A DNA stretch of 64,000 nt from an uncultured Eubacterium sp. (GTDB lineage: Bacteria > Bacillota > Clostridia > Lachnospirales > Lachnospiraceae): the NCBI GenBank assembly GCA_934351445.1, contig CAKRIZ010000002.1, forward strand, positions 1-64,000. The letters are read 5' to 3'. The notes beneath the pieces were generated by a model. It did not search any database and was not told the origin of the DNA. It was given only the letters and a program-made list of their open reading frames with translations. Position numbers and translations under genes: made by a program. Below are positions 8,281-17,262 of the stretch, one piece after another (positions within the stretch are counted from its first letter, which is position 1; each line of letters opens with the position of its first letter).

Positions 8281-9735
8281 CTAGTCCAGGTCGATCTCTA
8301 TAGTGTCATCCGGCTTTTGTTGGGACAAAAGAACAACCGTCTCCACATGCACGGTGTGTGCGAACTGGTCGACTGCACGGACTCGTCTGAGTTCGTATCC
8401 GCCATCGCACAAAACTCTCAGATCGCGTGCTAACGTTGCAGAATCGCAGCTCACATATACAATCCGCTCTGGCTGCATCTTGAGCATCGTATCGAGACAC
8501 GCGGTGTCACAGCCTTTGCGTGGTGGATCGACAACGATCACATCCGGGTGGCTCATCGCATCAGCGGCAGACTTCTCATAAAAGCCCGGCAGCACTTCCT
8601 CTGCTTTTCCAACAAAAAACTGTGCGTTTGTGATGCCGTTTAATGCTGCGTTGCGTCTCGCATCCTCGATCGCCTGCGGTACAATCTCCACGCCATAGAC
8701 CTGTCCTGCTTTTTGTGCGAGAAACAACGAAATCGTACCAATCCCGCAATACAGATCCCAGACGCTCTCTTCTCCGGTCAGGCCGGCATAATCGAGTGCC
8801 AGTGAATACAGTTTCTCTGTCTGTACCGGATTGACCTGATAGAAAGACTGTGGTGAGATCTGGAACGTGACTGCCTGATCGGTCTGTATGAACCGGTCAT
8901 CACTGCAATCACACAGATGAATGTCATCTGTAATATAAGGTGTTCCCCAGATACAGATTGTCTCCTCACCCAGAATGACATTTGTATTCTCCCGGTTACA
9001 GTTGACCGAGATGCTCTTCATGCCGGGGATCTGCGTCAGCCGTTGAATCAGCGCCTCCTGATGCGGCAGGCGCGTCCCATTGATGACCAGTGCAGCCATG
9101 AGTTCCTTTGACGTAAATCCATAACGGATCAGCACATGACGGATGAGTCCTTTTCCAGTCGTCTCATCATATGCCGATATATGTTCTGCCCGCATATATT
9201 CTAAGATTGCATCTAAAATGACTTTATTTTCCCCTACACCGAGCAGACAATCCTCCACAGGTATAATGCTGTGTGTGCGCGCAGCGTAAAAACCTGCAAT
9301 CGGCTGTCCGTCCCGGTCTGTGCCAATCGGAAACTGCGCCTTATTGCGATAACGGTACGGTTCTGCCATCCCAACGATCGGCTCCATGATCCGGTCAACA
9401 AAATCCGCCGCAAACCCACCCAGGCGGATGAGATTGCCGCGGACCTTATTTTGTTTAAATGACAACTGCGCCTCGTAAGACATCGCCTGAATCTGACAAC
9501 CGCCACAACGTCTGTGCTGTGGGCAGCGCGGCTCACAGCGGGACGCTGACGGTCGGAGCAGGCTTTCCAATCTGGCATAGCCATATGTTTTTTTTAGTTT
9601 TGTAATGCGTGCGGTGATCACATCCCCAATCAGAGCATCCTTGACAAAAAAAGTCAGTCCTGCTGCCCTGCCGATGCCTTCGCCGCCTACACCCATGTCT
9701 GTAATCTCTAACTCAATGATGTCATTTTTCTGCAT
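8281..9735 (-). CDS. rlmD: 23S rRNA (uracil-5-)-methyltransferase, RumA/RlmD type
   Basis: A 484-residue RNA m5U methyltransferase that uses SAM on a uridine of 23S rRNA. Residues 1-57 are a TRAM RNA-binding domain. C71, C77 and C80, with the cysteine of VEDC further on, fit the 4Fe-4S cluster; the SAM site is DLYCGIGTISLF, followed by VDPPRKGC and the catalytic cysteine in YVSCDSATLARDL. All catalytic parts precede the TAG at 8281, so the enzyme may work, but the frame continues beyond it (see 8038-8280). RlmD, RlmCD and TrmFO-independent tRNA paralogues are hard to separate by sequence alone. It is the last gene of the mutS2-yhaM operon, 6 bases after yhaM. Confidence 0.88.
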   Translation of the reverse strand: MQKNDIIELEITDMGVGGEGIGRAAGLTFFVKDALIGDVITARITKLKKTYGYARLESLLRPSASRCEPRCPQHRRCGGCQIQAMSYEAQLSFKQNKVRGNLIRLGGFAADFVDRIMEPIVGMAEPYRYRNKAQFPIGTDRDGQPIAGFYAARTHSIIPVEDCLLGVGENKVILDAILEYMRAEHISAYDETTGKGLIRHVLIRYGFTSKELMAALVINGTRLPHQEALIQRLTQIPGMKSISVNCNRENTNVILGEETICIWGTPYITDDIHLCDCSDDRFIQTDQAVTFQISPQSFYQVNPVQTEKLYSLALDYAGLTGEESVWDLYCGIGTISLFLAQKAGQVYGVEIVPQAIEDARRNAALNGITNAQFFVGKAEEVLPGFYEKSAADAMSHPDVIVVDPPRKGCDTACLDTMLKMQPERIVYVSCDSATLARDLRVLCDGGYELRRVRAVDQFAHTVHVETVVLLSQQKPDDTIEIDLD

Positions 9736-9741
9736 ATATGA

Positions 9742-10698
9742 TTACTTCTCCGTTATACTTGATCTGCGGATATTTGACTCAAATAGCCGGTTGTATCCCT
9801 GCCAGTCTGTATTTCCCTCCGGTACTTTAACGAATAATTCCTTCATTGTCTCCATCTTCGCATCCAGATTATCCGCAAAATTGAGCGCAACTGCCTCTGC
9901 AAGTGCCGGTTTTTTCGGAGAACCGTATTCCAGTTCACCGTGATGCGCTAAAATACAATGCTTCAATTCATTTGCCAGCTTGCGCGGGAATCCGTCAATC
10001 ATACGGATACGCATACCGATGATCTCCATACCCATCGCGATGTGTCCGAGCAGCTGTCCTTCGTCCGTGTAATCATTCTCCGGAAATGCCGACAACTCCT
10101 CTAATTTTCCAATGTCATGGAACAGTGCCGCACAGATCAGCAGATCACGGTTCAGAATCGAATAACGCTTCGCAAAAAAGTCACACAGCTTTGTAACGCT
10201 GAGCGTATGTTCGAGCAGTCCGCCGACAAATCCATGATGAACACTTTTTGCTGCTGAGTGGAACTTAAAACGCTTTGCAAACGCCTCATCCTCCAGAAAC
10301 AGTCCCGCTGCAAGCTGCTTCAGATACGGATTCGTCAGACGATTGACATACCCCTGCAGTTCGCTATACATTGCCTCAATGTCATACTCACTGACCGGCA
10401 GATAATCTTTCGGATCATATTCTCCCTCCGATGCCTTGCGCAGACGCTTAATGTTCAACTGCAATGTTCCCTGAAAACTCGTCACATCTCCCATCACGCA
10501 CACATAATCCATCGCATCACAGTCCTCGATCCCCTGCGACGCAGGATCCCAGATCTTTGCATCCAATGTGCCAGTTTTATCCTGTAAGACCAGCGATTCG
10601 TAAGGTTTTCCGGCTTTTGTCATCGCTGTCTGTTTCTGTTTGCATAAGTAAATTTCATTAATGCGCTCTCCCTCGCGCAGCTCTCCGATATAGTACAT
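9742..10698 (-). CDS. yhaM: 3'-5' exoribonuclease YhaM family
   Basis: A 318-residue protein, close to Bacillus YhaM in length. It has an N-terminal OB-fold nucleic-acid domain (about 15-90, with LVLQDKTGTLDAKIW) and a C-terminal HD phosphohydrolase domain with HHGFVGGLLEHT and the metal-binding ALFHDIGKLEE. YhaM is a manganese-dependent 3'-5' exonuclease of RNA and single-stranded DNA. The start at 10698 (MYYIGELREG) has AAGAGGAAG upstream; an in-frame extension to 10791 would run into the preceding gene. It lies 25 bases after the HtrA-like gene. Confidence 0.9.
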   Translation of the reverse strand: MYYIGELREGERINEIYLCKQKQTAMTKAGKPYESLVLQDKTGTLDAKIWDPASQGIEDCDAMDYVCVMGDVTSFQGTLQLNIKRLRKASEGEYDPKDYLPVSEYDIEAMYSELQGYVNRLTNPYLKQLAAGLFLEDEAFAKRFKFHSAAKSVHHGFVGGLLEHTLSVTKLCDFFAKRYSILNRDLLICAALFHDIGKLEELSAFPENDYTDEGQLLGHIAMGMEIIGMRIRMIDGFPRKLANELKHCILAHHGELEYGSPKKPALAEAVALNFADNLDAKMETMKELFVKVPEGNTDWQGYNRLFESNIRRSSITEK

Positions 10699-10723
10699 GT
10701 TTTCTTCCTCTTTTTTATTAAAT

Positions 10724-11995
10724 TTATTCGAGTACTCCGACCCGTACATCACTCTGCAGGGAAATGTAATCCTCTGCACCCTGACGCTCATATGTGATAT
10801 GGATCACCTGTTCATCTGACAATGTGAGTATCAGCTTTTCGTAGTCTTCCGCTGCTGCAATCGATACTCCATTGATCTGGGTAATCACATCACCGCTCTG
10901 AAATCCTGCTTCCATCGCAGGTGAATCCAGTGCGACCTCTCGCACATAGACACCTTTCGGCATCTGATAAGTCTCAGAAATCTCATCTGTGACCGTGCTG
11001 ATACGCATACCCAGATACGGCACAGGCTTATCATTCGATAATAATTCAATCACACCCTTTAGTTCCGAGATAGACACTGCTGCCAGTGTGGTCTGCTCCT
11101 TTTGCATATTGTAATCCTGCAAAATAAATCCAATGATCTCACCATCCGTATTGATCAGTGCACCCCCTGCATTGGCACTGCCTACCATATCCGTTGTGAA
11201 CACGGTATAATTACAGTCCATCGTAGAGATACTGTTTCGATTGGAAGTGATATTTCCGGTCAATATCGAATGGATTGTTCCGATCGGGCTGCCGACTGCC
11301 AATACCATCTGACCCTGCGAGACGCCCACTGAAGTGCCTAGTACCGCTACTGCGATCTGCTCTCTGGTATCTTTGTCAATATCCTTCGTCTTGACCCGCA
11401 ATACAGCGATCCCGGTATTTCCGTCATACTGCTGCAGCTCTGCCTTCACCGTCTGATCATCCACAAATGTCACCCGGATCGACGTCGCACCCTGAATCGT
11501 CTTTTTTTCTGTCAATATCAATAGATACTCACCGGTATCAGCAATGATCACCCCGGAACCGATCCCCTTGTTCTCGTAGGGTGTATTAAAAATATCCGTA
11601 TCATTTTTCACATTCGTAACCGATACGATAAATTTATCTGCTTCGCGCCCCACCGCATACATCTTGTTCTGCAGCGCCTGATACTCTGCCAGATCCATAG
11701 TTGCGGGCTTCTCGATGATCACCTTTTCAGGTTCATCTTTCGTATCATCCTGATGATCCGTGTTCTCCGTGTCATCTTCCGGCAGCTGCTCCGGCTCTGT
11801 AAACGATATCTGCGTTTTTTCTTCCGGCATGAAATACTGCTCAATACGCGGCTTGAGAAGTACAAACGTCAGACATCCGACTGCCCCAAATATCACCGCC
11901 AACACCACCGTCTCCAGTATATGCTGCAACACACGTTTCCGGTTTAGCGGTTTCTCTTTTCTCGTTTCCCTGATAAACTGAAAATCATCTGCCAT
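10724..11995 (-). CDS. HtrA/DegP-like membrane protein, catalytic triad lost
   Basis: A 423-residue protein with a cytoplasmic N-terminus, one membrane segment (about 28-47), an acidic linker, a trypsin-like fold (about 115-320) and a C-terminal PDZ domain (about 330-415). The fold is that of S1C proteases (GSGVIIADTGEYLLIL; VGSPIGTIHSILTGNI), yet all three catalytic positions are changed. LTNNHV-type histidine is K165 (LTEKKTI), the TDLAVL aspartate is G195 (TGIAVL), and the GNSGG serine is A276 (SANAGG). It should be unable to cleave peptides and probably acts as a scaffold, sensor or substrate binder outside the membrane. Its place 3 bases after a histidine kinase suggests a link to that signalling pair. 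The SD GGAGGAG lies inside the kinase gene end. Confidence 0.85.
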   Translation of the reverse strand: MADDFQFIRETRKEKPLNRKRVLQHILETVVLAVIFGAVGCLTFVLLKPRIEQYFMPEEKTQISFTEPEQLPEDDTENTDHQDDTKDEPEKVIIEKPATMDLAEYQALQNKMYAVGREADKFIVSVTNVKNDTDIFNTPYENKGIGSGVIIADTGEYLLILTEKKTIQGATSIRVTFVDDQTVKAELQQYDGNTGIAVLRVKTKDIDKDTREQIAVAVLGTSVGVSQGQMVLAVGSPIGTIHSILTGNITSNRNSISTMDCNYTVFTTDMVGSANAGGALINTDGEIIGFILQDYNMQKEQTTLAAVSISELKGVIELLSNDKPVPYLGMRISTVTDEISETYQMPKGVYVREVALDSPAMEAGFQSGDVITQINGVSIAAAEDYEKLILTLSDEQVIHITYERQGAEDYISLQSDVRVGVLE

Positions 11996-11998
11996 AAA

Positions 11999-13420
11999 TC
12001 ACTCCTCCGCATCTTCTACAAACGGCAATGTGAAAATAAACTCTGTGCCAACCCCTTCCGTGCTGATCACATTGATATTTTCGCCGTGTGCCTGAATGAT
12101 CTCTTTTACGATCGCCAGTCCGATACCCGTACCTTTCTTATCCTTTCCTCTCGACAGGTCTGTCTTGTAAAAACGCTCCCAGATCTTACCGAGCGAATCC
12201 TTCGGAATACCGATACCGTTATCCTTCACGGACACAAAAACCTTTTCATTCTTGACATGCGTCTCTATCGTAATCACCGAATCGTCATGACTGAATTTGA
12301 TCGCATTATCCGTCAGATTGTAGACGATCTGCTGTATCTTTGATTGATCCGCATGCACCAACAGTTCATCTCCGGTCAGCAACAGATCGAGCAGGATATG
12401 CCTGGCACTGCATGCGCCCTCAAATGTGGCCGCAGTCTGACGGATCGCTTCGTTAATGTCAAAATCACTCTTATCCAGAATCGTCTTTCCATGCCCACCA
12501 TACTGGTTCAGCTCGATCAGGCCACTTGTCAGCTTTGTCAGGCGGTCAGTCTCCGTAATAATGATGTTCAGGTACTTATCCTGCATTTCGACCGGTATCG
12601 TGCCATCAAGTATCGCTTCGATATATCCTTTGATCGATGTCAGCGGGGAGCGGAAATCATGAGAAATATTCGACACAAACTTTCTCTGGTCCTCCTCAAG
12701 TGTATTCAGCTCGTTTGCCATATAATTGAAAGATGCAGCCAGAAATCCCAGCTCGTCCTCATCCTCGATCTCCATCACAGACTCAAAATTGCCTTCCATA
12801 TACTTATGCGCCACACGGTTCATCAGATAAATGCGACGATACGTGTGCCACAGATAAATCATCATAAACGCTATTCCCACGACTAACAGTGTGATCAGCG
12901 CCACATAAGACAGGTTCAGGAAATGATCCGCATCCCGATAGATCTGCTCAATCTGTTTATGGATCATCACATAGCCACGCACCTGATAATCCACCGTGAT
13001 CGGTGCAAAAACCGTCAGCATCGGCTGCTCAAAACAGCCGTAAAACGTCCCCATCATATAGTAGCGCGTTCCGAAATCGGAGATCCGGAAATCCTTGATC
13101 TCCCGCTTCTCATCATCGGCCTCTCCATCGAACCCGATCAGTACAATACCCTTGCGGTCAACGACCCAGATCTCACTATCCGTATATGCAGACAGAACCT
13201 GCAGCTGTGTCTCCAGTTCTTCCTGTGTCAGTCGGTTTCTGTAATAATCAAGCGCATAATTGCCAGTGATCGCCAATGCCTCTTTATACAGACTGGTGGC
13301 CTCCACACTCTGTGCTTTCTGCTGAAACATCCACTCTACTAACGATGCCACGATCAGGAATCCTGCAATGACATAGATGATGATTCCACTGAGCAGTTTC
13401 ATTCCCAGCGTTTTTTTCAT
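11999..13420 (-). CDS. Sensor histidine kinase, two membrane segments
   Basis: A 473-residue membrane kinase. TM1 lies near 8-28, an extracellular sensor of about 140 residues follows, then TM2 near 170-190, HAMP linker to about 240, and the phospho-acceptor H254 in SNISHDFRSPLTSIKGY. The ATP-binding domain has NLTDNAIKFS (N box), DNGIGIP (G1) and GTGIGLAIV (G2). It would phosphorylate the OmpR-type regulator encoded 2 bases upstream. The extracellular part resembles single-Cache domains but I cannot name a ligand. Its gene ends 3 bases before the protease-like gene, so all three are probably made together. Confidence 0.95.
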   Translation of the reverse strand: MKKTLGMKLLSGIIIYVIAGFLIVASLVEWMFQQKAQSVEATSLYKEALAITGNYALDYYRNRLTQEELETQLQVLSAYTDSEIWVVDRKGIVLIGFDGEADDEKREIKDFRISDFGTRYYMMGTFYGCFEQPMLTVFAPITVDYQVRGYVMIHKQIEQIYRDADHFLNLSYVALITLLVVGIAFMMIYLWHTYRRIYLMNRVAHKYMEGNFESVMEIEDEDELGFLAASFNYMANELNTLEEDQRKFVSNISHDFRSPLTSIKGYIEAILDGTIPVEMQDKYLNIIITETDRLTKLTSGLIELNQYGGHGKTILDKSDFDINEAIRQTAATFEGACSARHILLDLLLTGDELLVHADQSKIQQIVYNLTDNAIKFSHDDSVITIETHVKNEKVFVSVKDNGIGIPKDSLGKIWERFYKTDLSRGKDKKGTGIGLAIVKEIIQAHGENINVISTEGVGTEFIFTLPFVEDAEE

Positions 13421-13422
13421 AA

Positions 13423-14127
13423 CTAATCCTTTACCTCAAATTTGTATCCGATACCCCAGACAGTCGTGATGCCCCATCCGGCATGATCTTTGATCTTTTC
13501 CCTCAGACGCTTGACATGTACATCGACCGTGCGCGTATCGCCAATATACTCATAGCCCCAGATATTGTCCAACAACTGCTCCCTCGTAAATACCTGATTG
13601 GGCGAAGCTGCCAGAAAATATAACAATTCCAGTTCTTTGGGCGGCATATCAATATTTTCACCCATATATACAACAGAATAATTGGACAGATTCACCTCTA
13701 AATCTGCATATGTTACCATTTTAATCGATGCCGTGGCAGGCGTCTGCGGCTTCGCTGTCTGATAACGGCGCAGTACCGCTTTCACACGCGCTACCATCTC
13801 CTTGGAATCAAATGGTTTCATGATATAATCATCCGCACCCAGTTCCAGTCCGAGCACCTTGTCAAATACTTCACCTTTTGCGGATAACATAATAATCGGT
13901 ATATTATCCTTGGCGCGTATCTCCCTGCATACCTGGTATCCGTCTATACCCGGCAGCATCAGATCGAGCAGAATCAGATTCGGATTGTACGTCTGATACG
14001 CAAGCAATGCTTCTTCCCCATCATTTACAATCTTTGTGTCAAAACATTCCTTTGCCAGATAGAGCGAAATGAGTTCCGCGATATTATTGTCATCGTCTAC
14101 GATCAGAATTTTCTGTTTCGCCACCAT
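13423..14127 (-). CDS. OmpR/PhoB-family response regulator
   Basis: A 234-residue two-domain regulator. The receiver (1-120) has the acidic pocket DDD at 11-13, phospho-acceptor D55 in LILLDLMLPG, and the conserved lysine in YIMKPFD. The C-terminal winged helix (about 135-230) ends in TVDVHVKRLREKI and VWGIGYKFE, typical of the Trans_Reg_C DNA-binding domain. A GGGAGGTAATT ribosome site precedes the ATG. It is the partner of the kinase that follows 2 bases later. Its target operators are not evident in this window. Confidence 0.96.
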   Translation of the reverse strand: MVAKQKILIVDDDNNIAELISLYLAKECFDTKIVNDGEEALLAYQTYNPNLILLDLMLPGIDGYQVCREIRAKDNIPIIMLSAKGEVFDKVLGLELGADDYIMKPFDSKEMVARVKAVLRRYQTAKPQTPATASIKMVTYADLEVNLSNYSVVYMGENIDMPPKELELLYFLAASPNQVFTREQLLDNIWGYEYIGDTRTVDVHVKRLREKIKDHAGWGITTVWGIGYKFEVKD

Positions 14128-14159
14128 AATTACCTCCCGCCTACACCTCTTTGAACTCG

Positions 14160-16550
14160 TTACTTAAACTCTGCGATTGTCACACCGGCATCGCCCTCTC
14201 CGAACTCTGCCAGATGATAGTTATCAATATAGCTCAGACGCTTCAGATGCGAATGGACTGCATTGCGCAGCGCTCCGGTGCCTTTTCCGTGTACGATACG
14301 CACCGATGGCATATGTGCGAGCAGCGCATCATCCAGATATTTGTCGAGCTTTGCGATTGCTTCATCCACCGTGAGACCGATCAGCATCACTTCCGTGGAT
14401 ACAGATGCCGATTTGGACATCTTGATACTGCCTGACCCGGTCTTTTCGTAGCGTTTCTTTGCTGCCTTGACATCGGCATTCTCGTCGATCAATACCAGAT
14501 CATTTACATTGACCTGCGAGCGCAGGATACCCATCTGGACAAACAGATTGCCCTTTGCATCCGGCAATGTATGCACAGTTCCGGTCAGATTCATACTGAG
14601 CACCTTGACCTTGTCACCGATGCGCAGTTTCTTCGGCGCCTGATGATTGATCTGCGGTGCCTTTTTCTTCCCCGACGCAGCCTTGTCCTGCCGTTTTGTG
14701 ATCTCTTCACGCAGGGCACTCCGCTCCCGCTCCATATCTTTCATGGAAGGCGCCGCCGCCCCGTATTTCTGGAAATTGCGGATCGTCGCATCTGCGAGAT
14801 CTTTGGCCTCTTTTAAGATCGCTGCCGCCTGTTCATTGGCTTCACGGATGATCTTATCCCGGTTTTCATCCAGACGCTCCTGCTTGCGCGCCAGCTGCTG
14901 GTTCAGATTCTTATTCTTAGCCTTATACTGTTCGATCTCCGCACGCTCTTTCTCGATCGTCACACGGCTGCTCTCCAGATCTGCGATCAGGTCTTCAAAA
15001 TTCTGCTGTTCCGATGTGATGCGCACCTTCGCATCATCGATCAGATAACCAGGCAGACCAAGTTTCCCGGAGATCGCAAATGCATTACTCTTACCGGGAA
15101 TACCGATCAGCAGGCGATACGTCGGGCTGAGCGTCTCCACGTCAAACTCACAGCATGCGTTTTCCACGCCATGCGTGCTGAGTGCGTATACTTTGATCTC
15201 GCTGTAATGCGTCGTCGCCATCGTATGCACGCCACGCTTATGCAGATCGTCTAATATCGCGATCGCTAACGCTGCGCCCTCTGTCGGGTCGGTTCCCGCG
15301 CATAACTCGTCAAATAACACCAGACACCGGTCATCGACCTGATCCAGTATCCGGATGATATTCGTCATATGGGATGAAAAGGTCGACAGATTCTGCTCGA
15401 TACTCTGTTCATCTCCGATATCGGCAAATACATCCCTAAAGATCGCCAGTTCTGAGCGGTCATTTGCCGGGATATGGAGTCCGGCCTGCCCCATCAGCGT
15501 CAGCAGACCGACCGTCTTTAAAGACACCGTCTTTCCACCTGTATTCGGTCCGGTCACGATCAACAGGTCAAAATCCTCGCCCAGACGTATATCGATCGGT
15601 ACGACCTTTTTCTGATCGAGCAGTGGATGTCTGCCCCGTCTGATATTGATCCGGCCTTCCGTATTAAATAACGGTGCCACTCCGTTATAATCCTTTGCCA
15701 GTTCTGCTTTTGCAAAGATAAAATCCAGTTCCACGAGCACACGATAATCGGATTCCAGTGTAATCACATGCTCTGCTGTCTGATTTGACAGTTCTGCCAG
15801 AATCGCCTCGATCTCTTCCTGTTCTTCGATCAATAATGTCTTTAACTCATTATTCAGATTCACTACGGATAACGGCTCGATAAACAGTGTAGATCCGGTC
15901 GATGACTGGTCATGCACCATACCGGGGATCTGTGACTTATATTCCGCCTTTACCGGCAGACAATAGCGGTCTCCCCGCATCGTAACGACCGCATCCTGTA
16001 GACAATTTCTCGTGCTCTCCTGTGCCATCAGCTTGTTGAGCTGTGCGTGCACGCGGTCATTCATGCCATGGATATTCTTACGGATACTGCGCAGTCTGGC
16101 ACTCGCATCGTCCGCGATCTCCTCCTCTGAGATAATGCATCTTCGGATCTCGTCCTGCAATGTGTTCAGCGGTTCCAGCGCAGTGAACATCGCATCCAGA
16201 CTATCTCTGGGCGCTTCTTCAGACTTGCCGCGCGAGAAATTTTTCATACGCTTTGCAGTCTCCAGCAGTGAGCAGATCCGCAGCAGCTCGATCGCCGAGA
16301 GCGATGCTCCCAGACGCAATCGCTGCAGCGAGCCATTCACATCTGTGATACCGGATAGTGAGATGCTGCCGTTTTTCAGGATACGGCTGAGCGCATCCTT
16401 TGTAAAGGTCTGTGCCTCCTCGATCTGTGCCCGTCCGGTCATCGGGGTCAGTTCGTGGCAGCGTCTTTTTGCCTCTTTTGAATAAGCGTGTGCTTCTAAT
16501 TTTTCGATTATTTTATTGTATTCCAGTGTTTTATATACTTTTTCATTCAT
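14160..16550 (-). CDS. mutS2: MutS2 family DNA-binding ATPase / Smr nuclease
   Basis: A 796-residue MutS2. A coiled-coil clamp region leads to the ATPase with Walker A GPNTGGKT near 335 and Walker B LFDELCAGTDP. A long charged coiled coil (about 510-620) and a C-terminal Smr domain with VRIVHGKGTGALR follow. MutS2 proteins lack the mismatch-recognition domain of MutS and act in suppression of recombination or in rescue of collided ribosomes. The ATG at 16550 is used here; a TTG lies two codons earlier. There is no Shine-Dalgarno, and a -10 element sits only 7 bases away, so the mRNA may be leaderless. It is the first gene of a six-gene operon reaching rlmD. Confidence 0.95.
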   Translation of the reverse strand: MNEKVYKTLEYNKIIEKLEAHAYSKEAKRRCHELTPMTGRAQIEEAQTFTKDALSRILKNGSISLSGITDVNGSLQRLRLGASLSAIELLRICSLLETAKRMKNFSRGKSEEAPRDSLDAMFTALEPLNTLQDEIRRCIISEEEIADDASARLRSIRKNIHGMNDRVHAQLNKLMAQESTRNCLQDAVVTMRGDRYCLPVKAEYKSQIPGMVHDQSSTGSTLFIEPLSVVNLNNELKTLLIEEQEEIEAILAELSNQTAEHVITLESDYRVLVELDFIFAKAELAKDYNGVAPLFNTEGRINIRRGRHPLLDQKKVVPIDIRLGEDFDLLIVTGPNTGGKTVSLKTVGLLTLMGQAGLHIPANDRSELAIFRDVFADIGDEQSIEQNLSTFSSHMTNIIRILDQVDDRCLVLFDELCAGTDPTEGAALAIAILDDLHKRGVHTMATTHYSEIKVYALSTHGVENACCEFDVETLSPTYRLLIGIPGKSNAFAISGKLGLPGYLIDDAKVRITSEQQNFEDLIADLESSRVTIEKERAEIEQYKAKNKNLNQQLARKQERLDENRDKIIREANEQAAAILKEAKDLADATIRNFQKYGAAAPSMKDMERERSALREEITKRQDKAASGKKKAPQINHQAPKKLRIGDKVKVLSMNLTGTVHTLPDAKGNLFVQMGILRSQVNVNDLVLIDENADVKAAKKRYEKTGSGSIKMSKSASVSTEVMLIGLTVDEAIAKLDKYLDDALLAHMPSVRIVHGKGTGALRNAVHSHLKRLSYIDNYHLAEFGEGDAGVTIAEFK

Positions 16551-16557
16551 AGTCAAC

Positions 16558-16586
16558 AGTATAACATATTATCATATTTTTGGCAT
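16558..16586 (-). promoter_or_regulatory. Promoter of mutS2, possibly giving a leaderless mRNA
   Basis: TATACT (16558-16563) with ATGCCA 17 bases upstream (16581-16586, 4 of 6 to consensus). Only 7 bases separate the -10 from the ATG, so transcription should start at or next to the start codon. An AT-rich GATAAT further up is an alternative -10. Confidence 0.5.
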
Positions 16587-16589
16587 TAA

Positions 16590-16623
16590 AAAATGTCCGG
16601 GACAATATACGTCTCGGACATTC
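16590..16623 (-). terminator. Terminator of the ribosomal protein supercluster
   Basis: On the minus strand GAATGTCCGAGAC pairs with GTCCCGGACATT around a 7-base loop and is followed by TTTTTTA. It ends the alpha operon 27 bases after the rplQ stop. Confidence 0.92.
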
Positions 16624-16650
16624 TTATAGTTTATTTACGGTCTGATTCGA

Positions 16651-17187
16651 TTATACGAGCTCGATCACTACGGTCATAGCGCCGTCACCTTTACGCTCAC
16701 CAATCTTAACGATTCTGGTGTAACCACCCTTGCGGTCAACGTACTTCGGTGCGATCTCATCGAATAACTTTGCAGGAAGATCTACCTTCTTGGTATTTCT
16801 CTTGCGTCCAGCCAATGCGGTAGGAACCTCAGTTACAGGATACAGGATCTGTAACATCTGACGGCGTGCATGCAGACGAGAAGGCTTATCCTTCTTGATT
16901 GTCTTGTCTACTTCATCATATACGGTTACTTTCTTGCCGTCTACGACTTCCTTTACACGCTTTCCATCAGCGTCCTTACGGGCAACTTTAGCCTTTACAG
17001 TTACTTCCTCGTAATTGTCCTTCTCTTTTACAGCCAGAGCGATGAGCTTCTCAGTCCACTTACGGATCTCTTTTGCTCTTGCTTCTGTTGTAACGATCTT
17101 TCCATTATAGATTAACTGTGTTACCTGATTTCTCAGTAACGCTTTTCTCTGGGAAGAAGTCTTTCCCAACTTTCTATACTTTGCCAT
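16651..17187 (-). CDS. rplQ: Ribosomal protein L17
   Basis: The 178-residue L17 of the large subunit, found near the peptide exit tunnel. N-terminal [20 protein letters not shown] and C-terminal [17 protein letters not shown] are diagnostic. It is about 50 residues longer than E. coli L17 because of a lysine- and valine-rich insertion near residues 55-105, a feature of this clostridial group. The start at 17187 follows GGAGGAAAAAATA; an in-frame codon at 17202 overlaps that site and is rejected. It is the last gene of the supercluster. Confidence 0.98.
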   Translation of the reverse strand: MAKYRKLGKTSSQRKALLRNQVTQLIYNGKIVTTEARAKEIRKWTEKLIALAVKEKDNYEEVTVKAKVARKDADGKRVKEVVDGKKVTVYDEVDKTIKKDKPSRLHARRQMLQILYPVTEVPTALAGRKRNTKKVDLPAKLFDEIAPKYVDRKGGYTRIVKIGERKGDGAMTVVIELV

Positions 17188-17262
17188 TATTTTTTCCTCC
17201 ATCTGTGGTACATTGACATGTGCTCTTCGGACTTATCAGGCCAATGCCGGCTTATGCCACAA

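Noticed and set aside
12344..12886. 180-codon plus-strand frame opposite the histidine kinase
   Set aside because: Antisense to a clear gene, with composition typical of a mirrored coding strand and no ribosome site.
16012..16485. 157-codon plus-strand frame inside mutS2
   Set aside because: Shadow of the coding strand; serine- and alanine-rich, no promoter or ribosome site.
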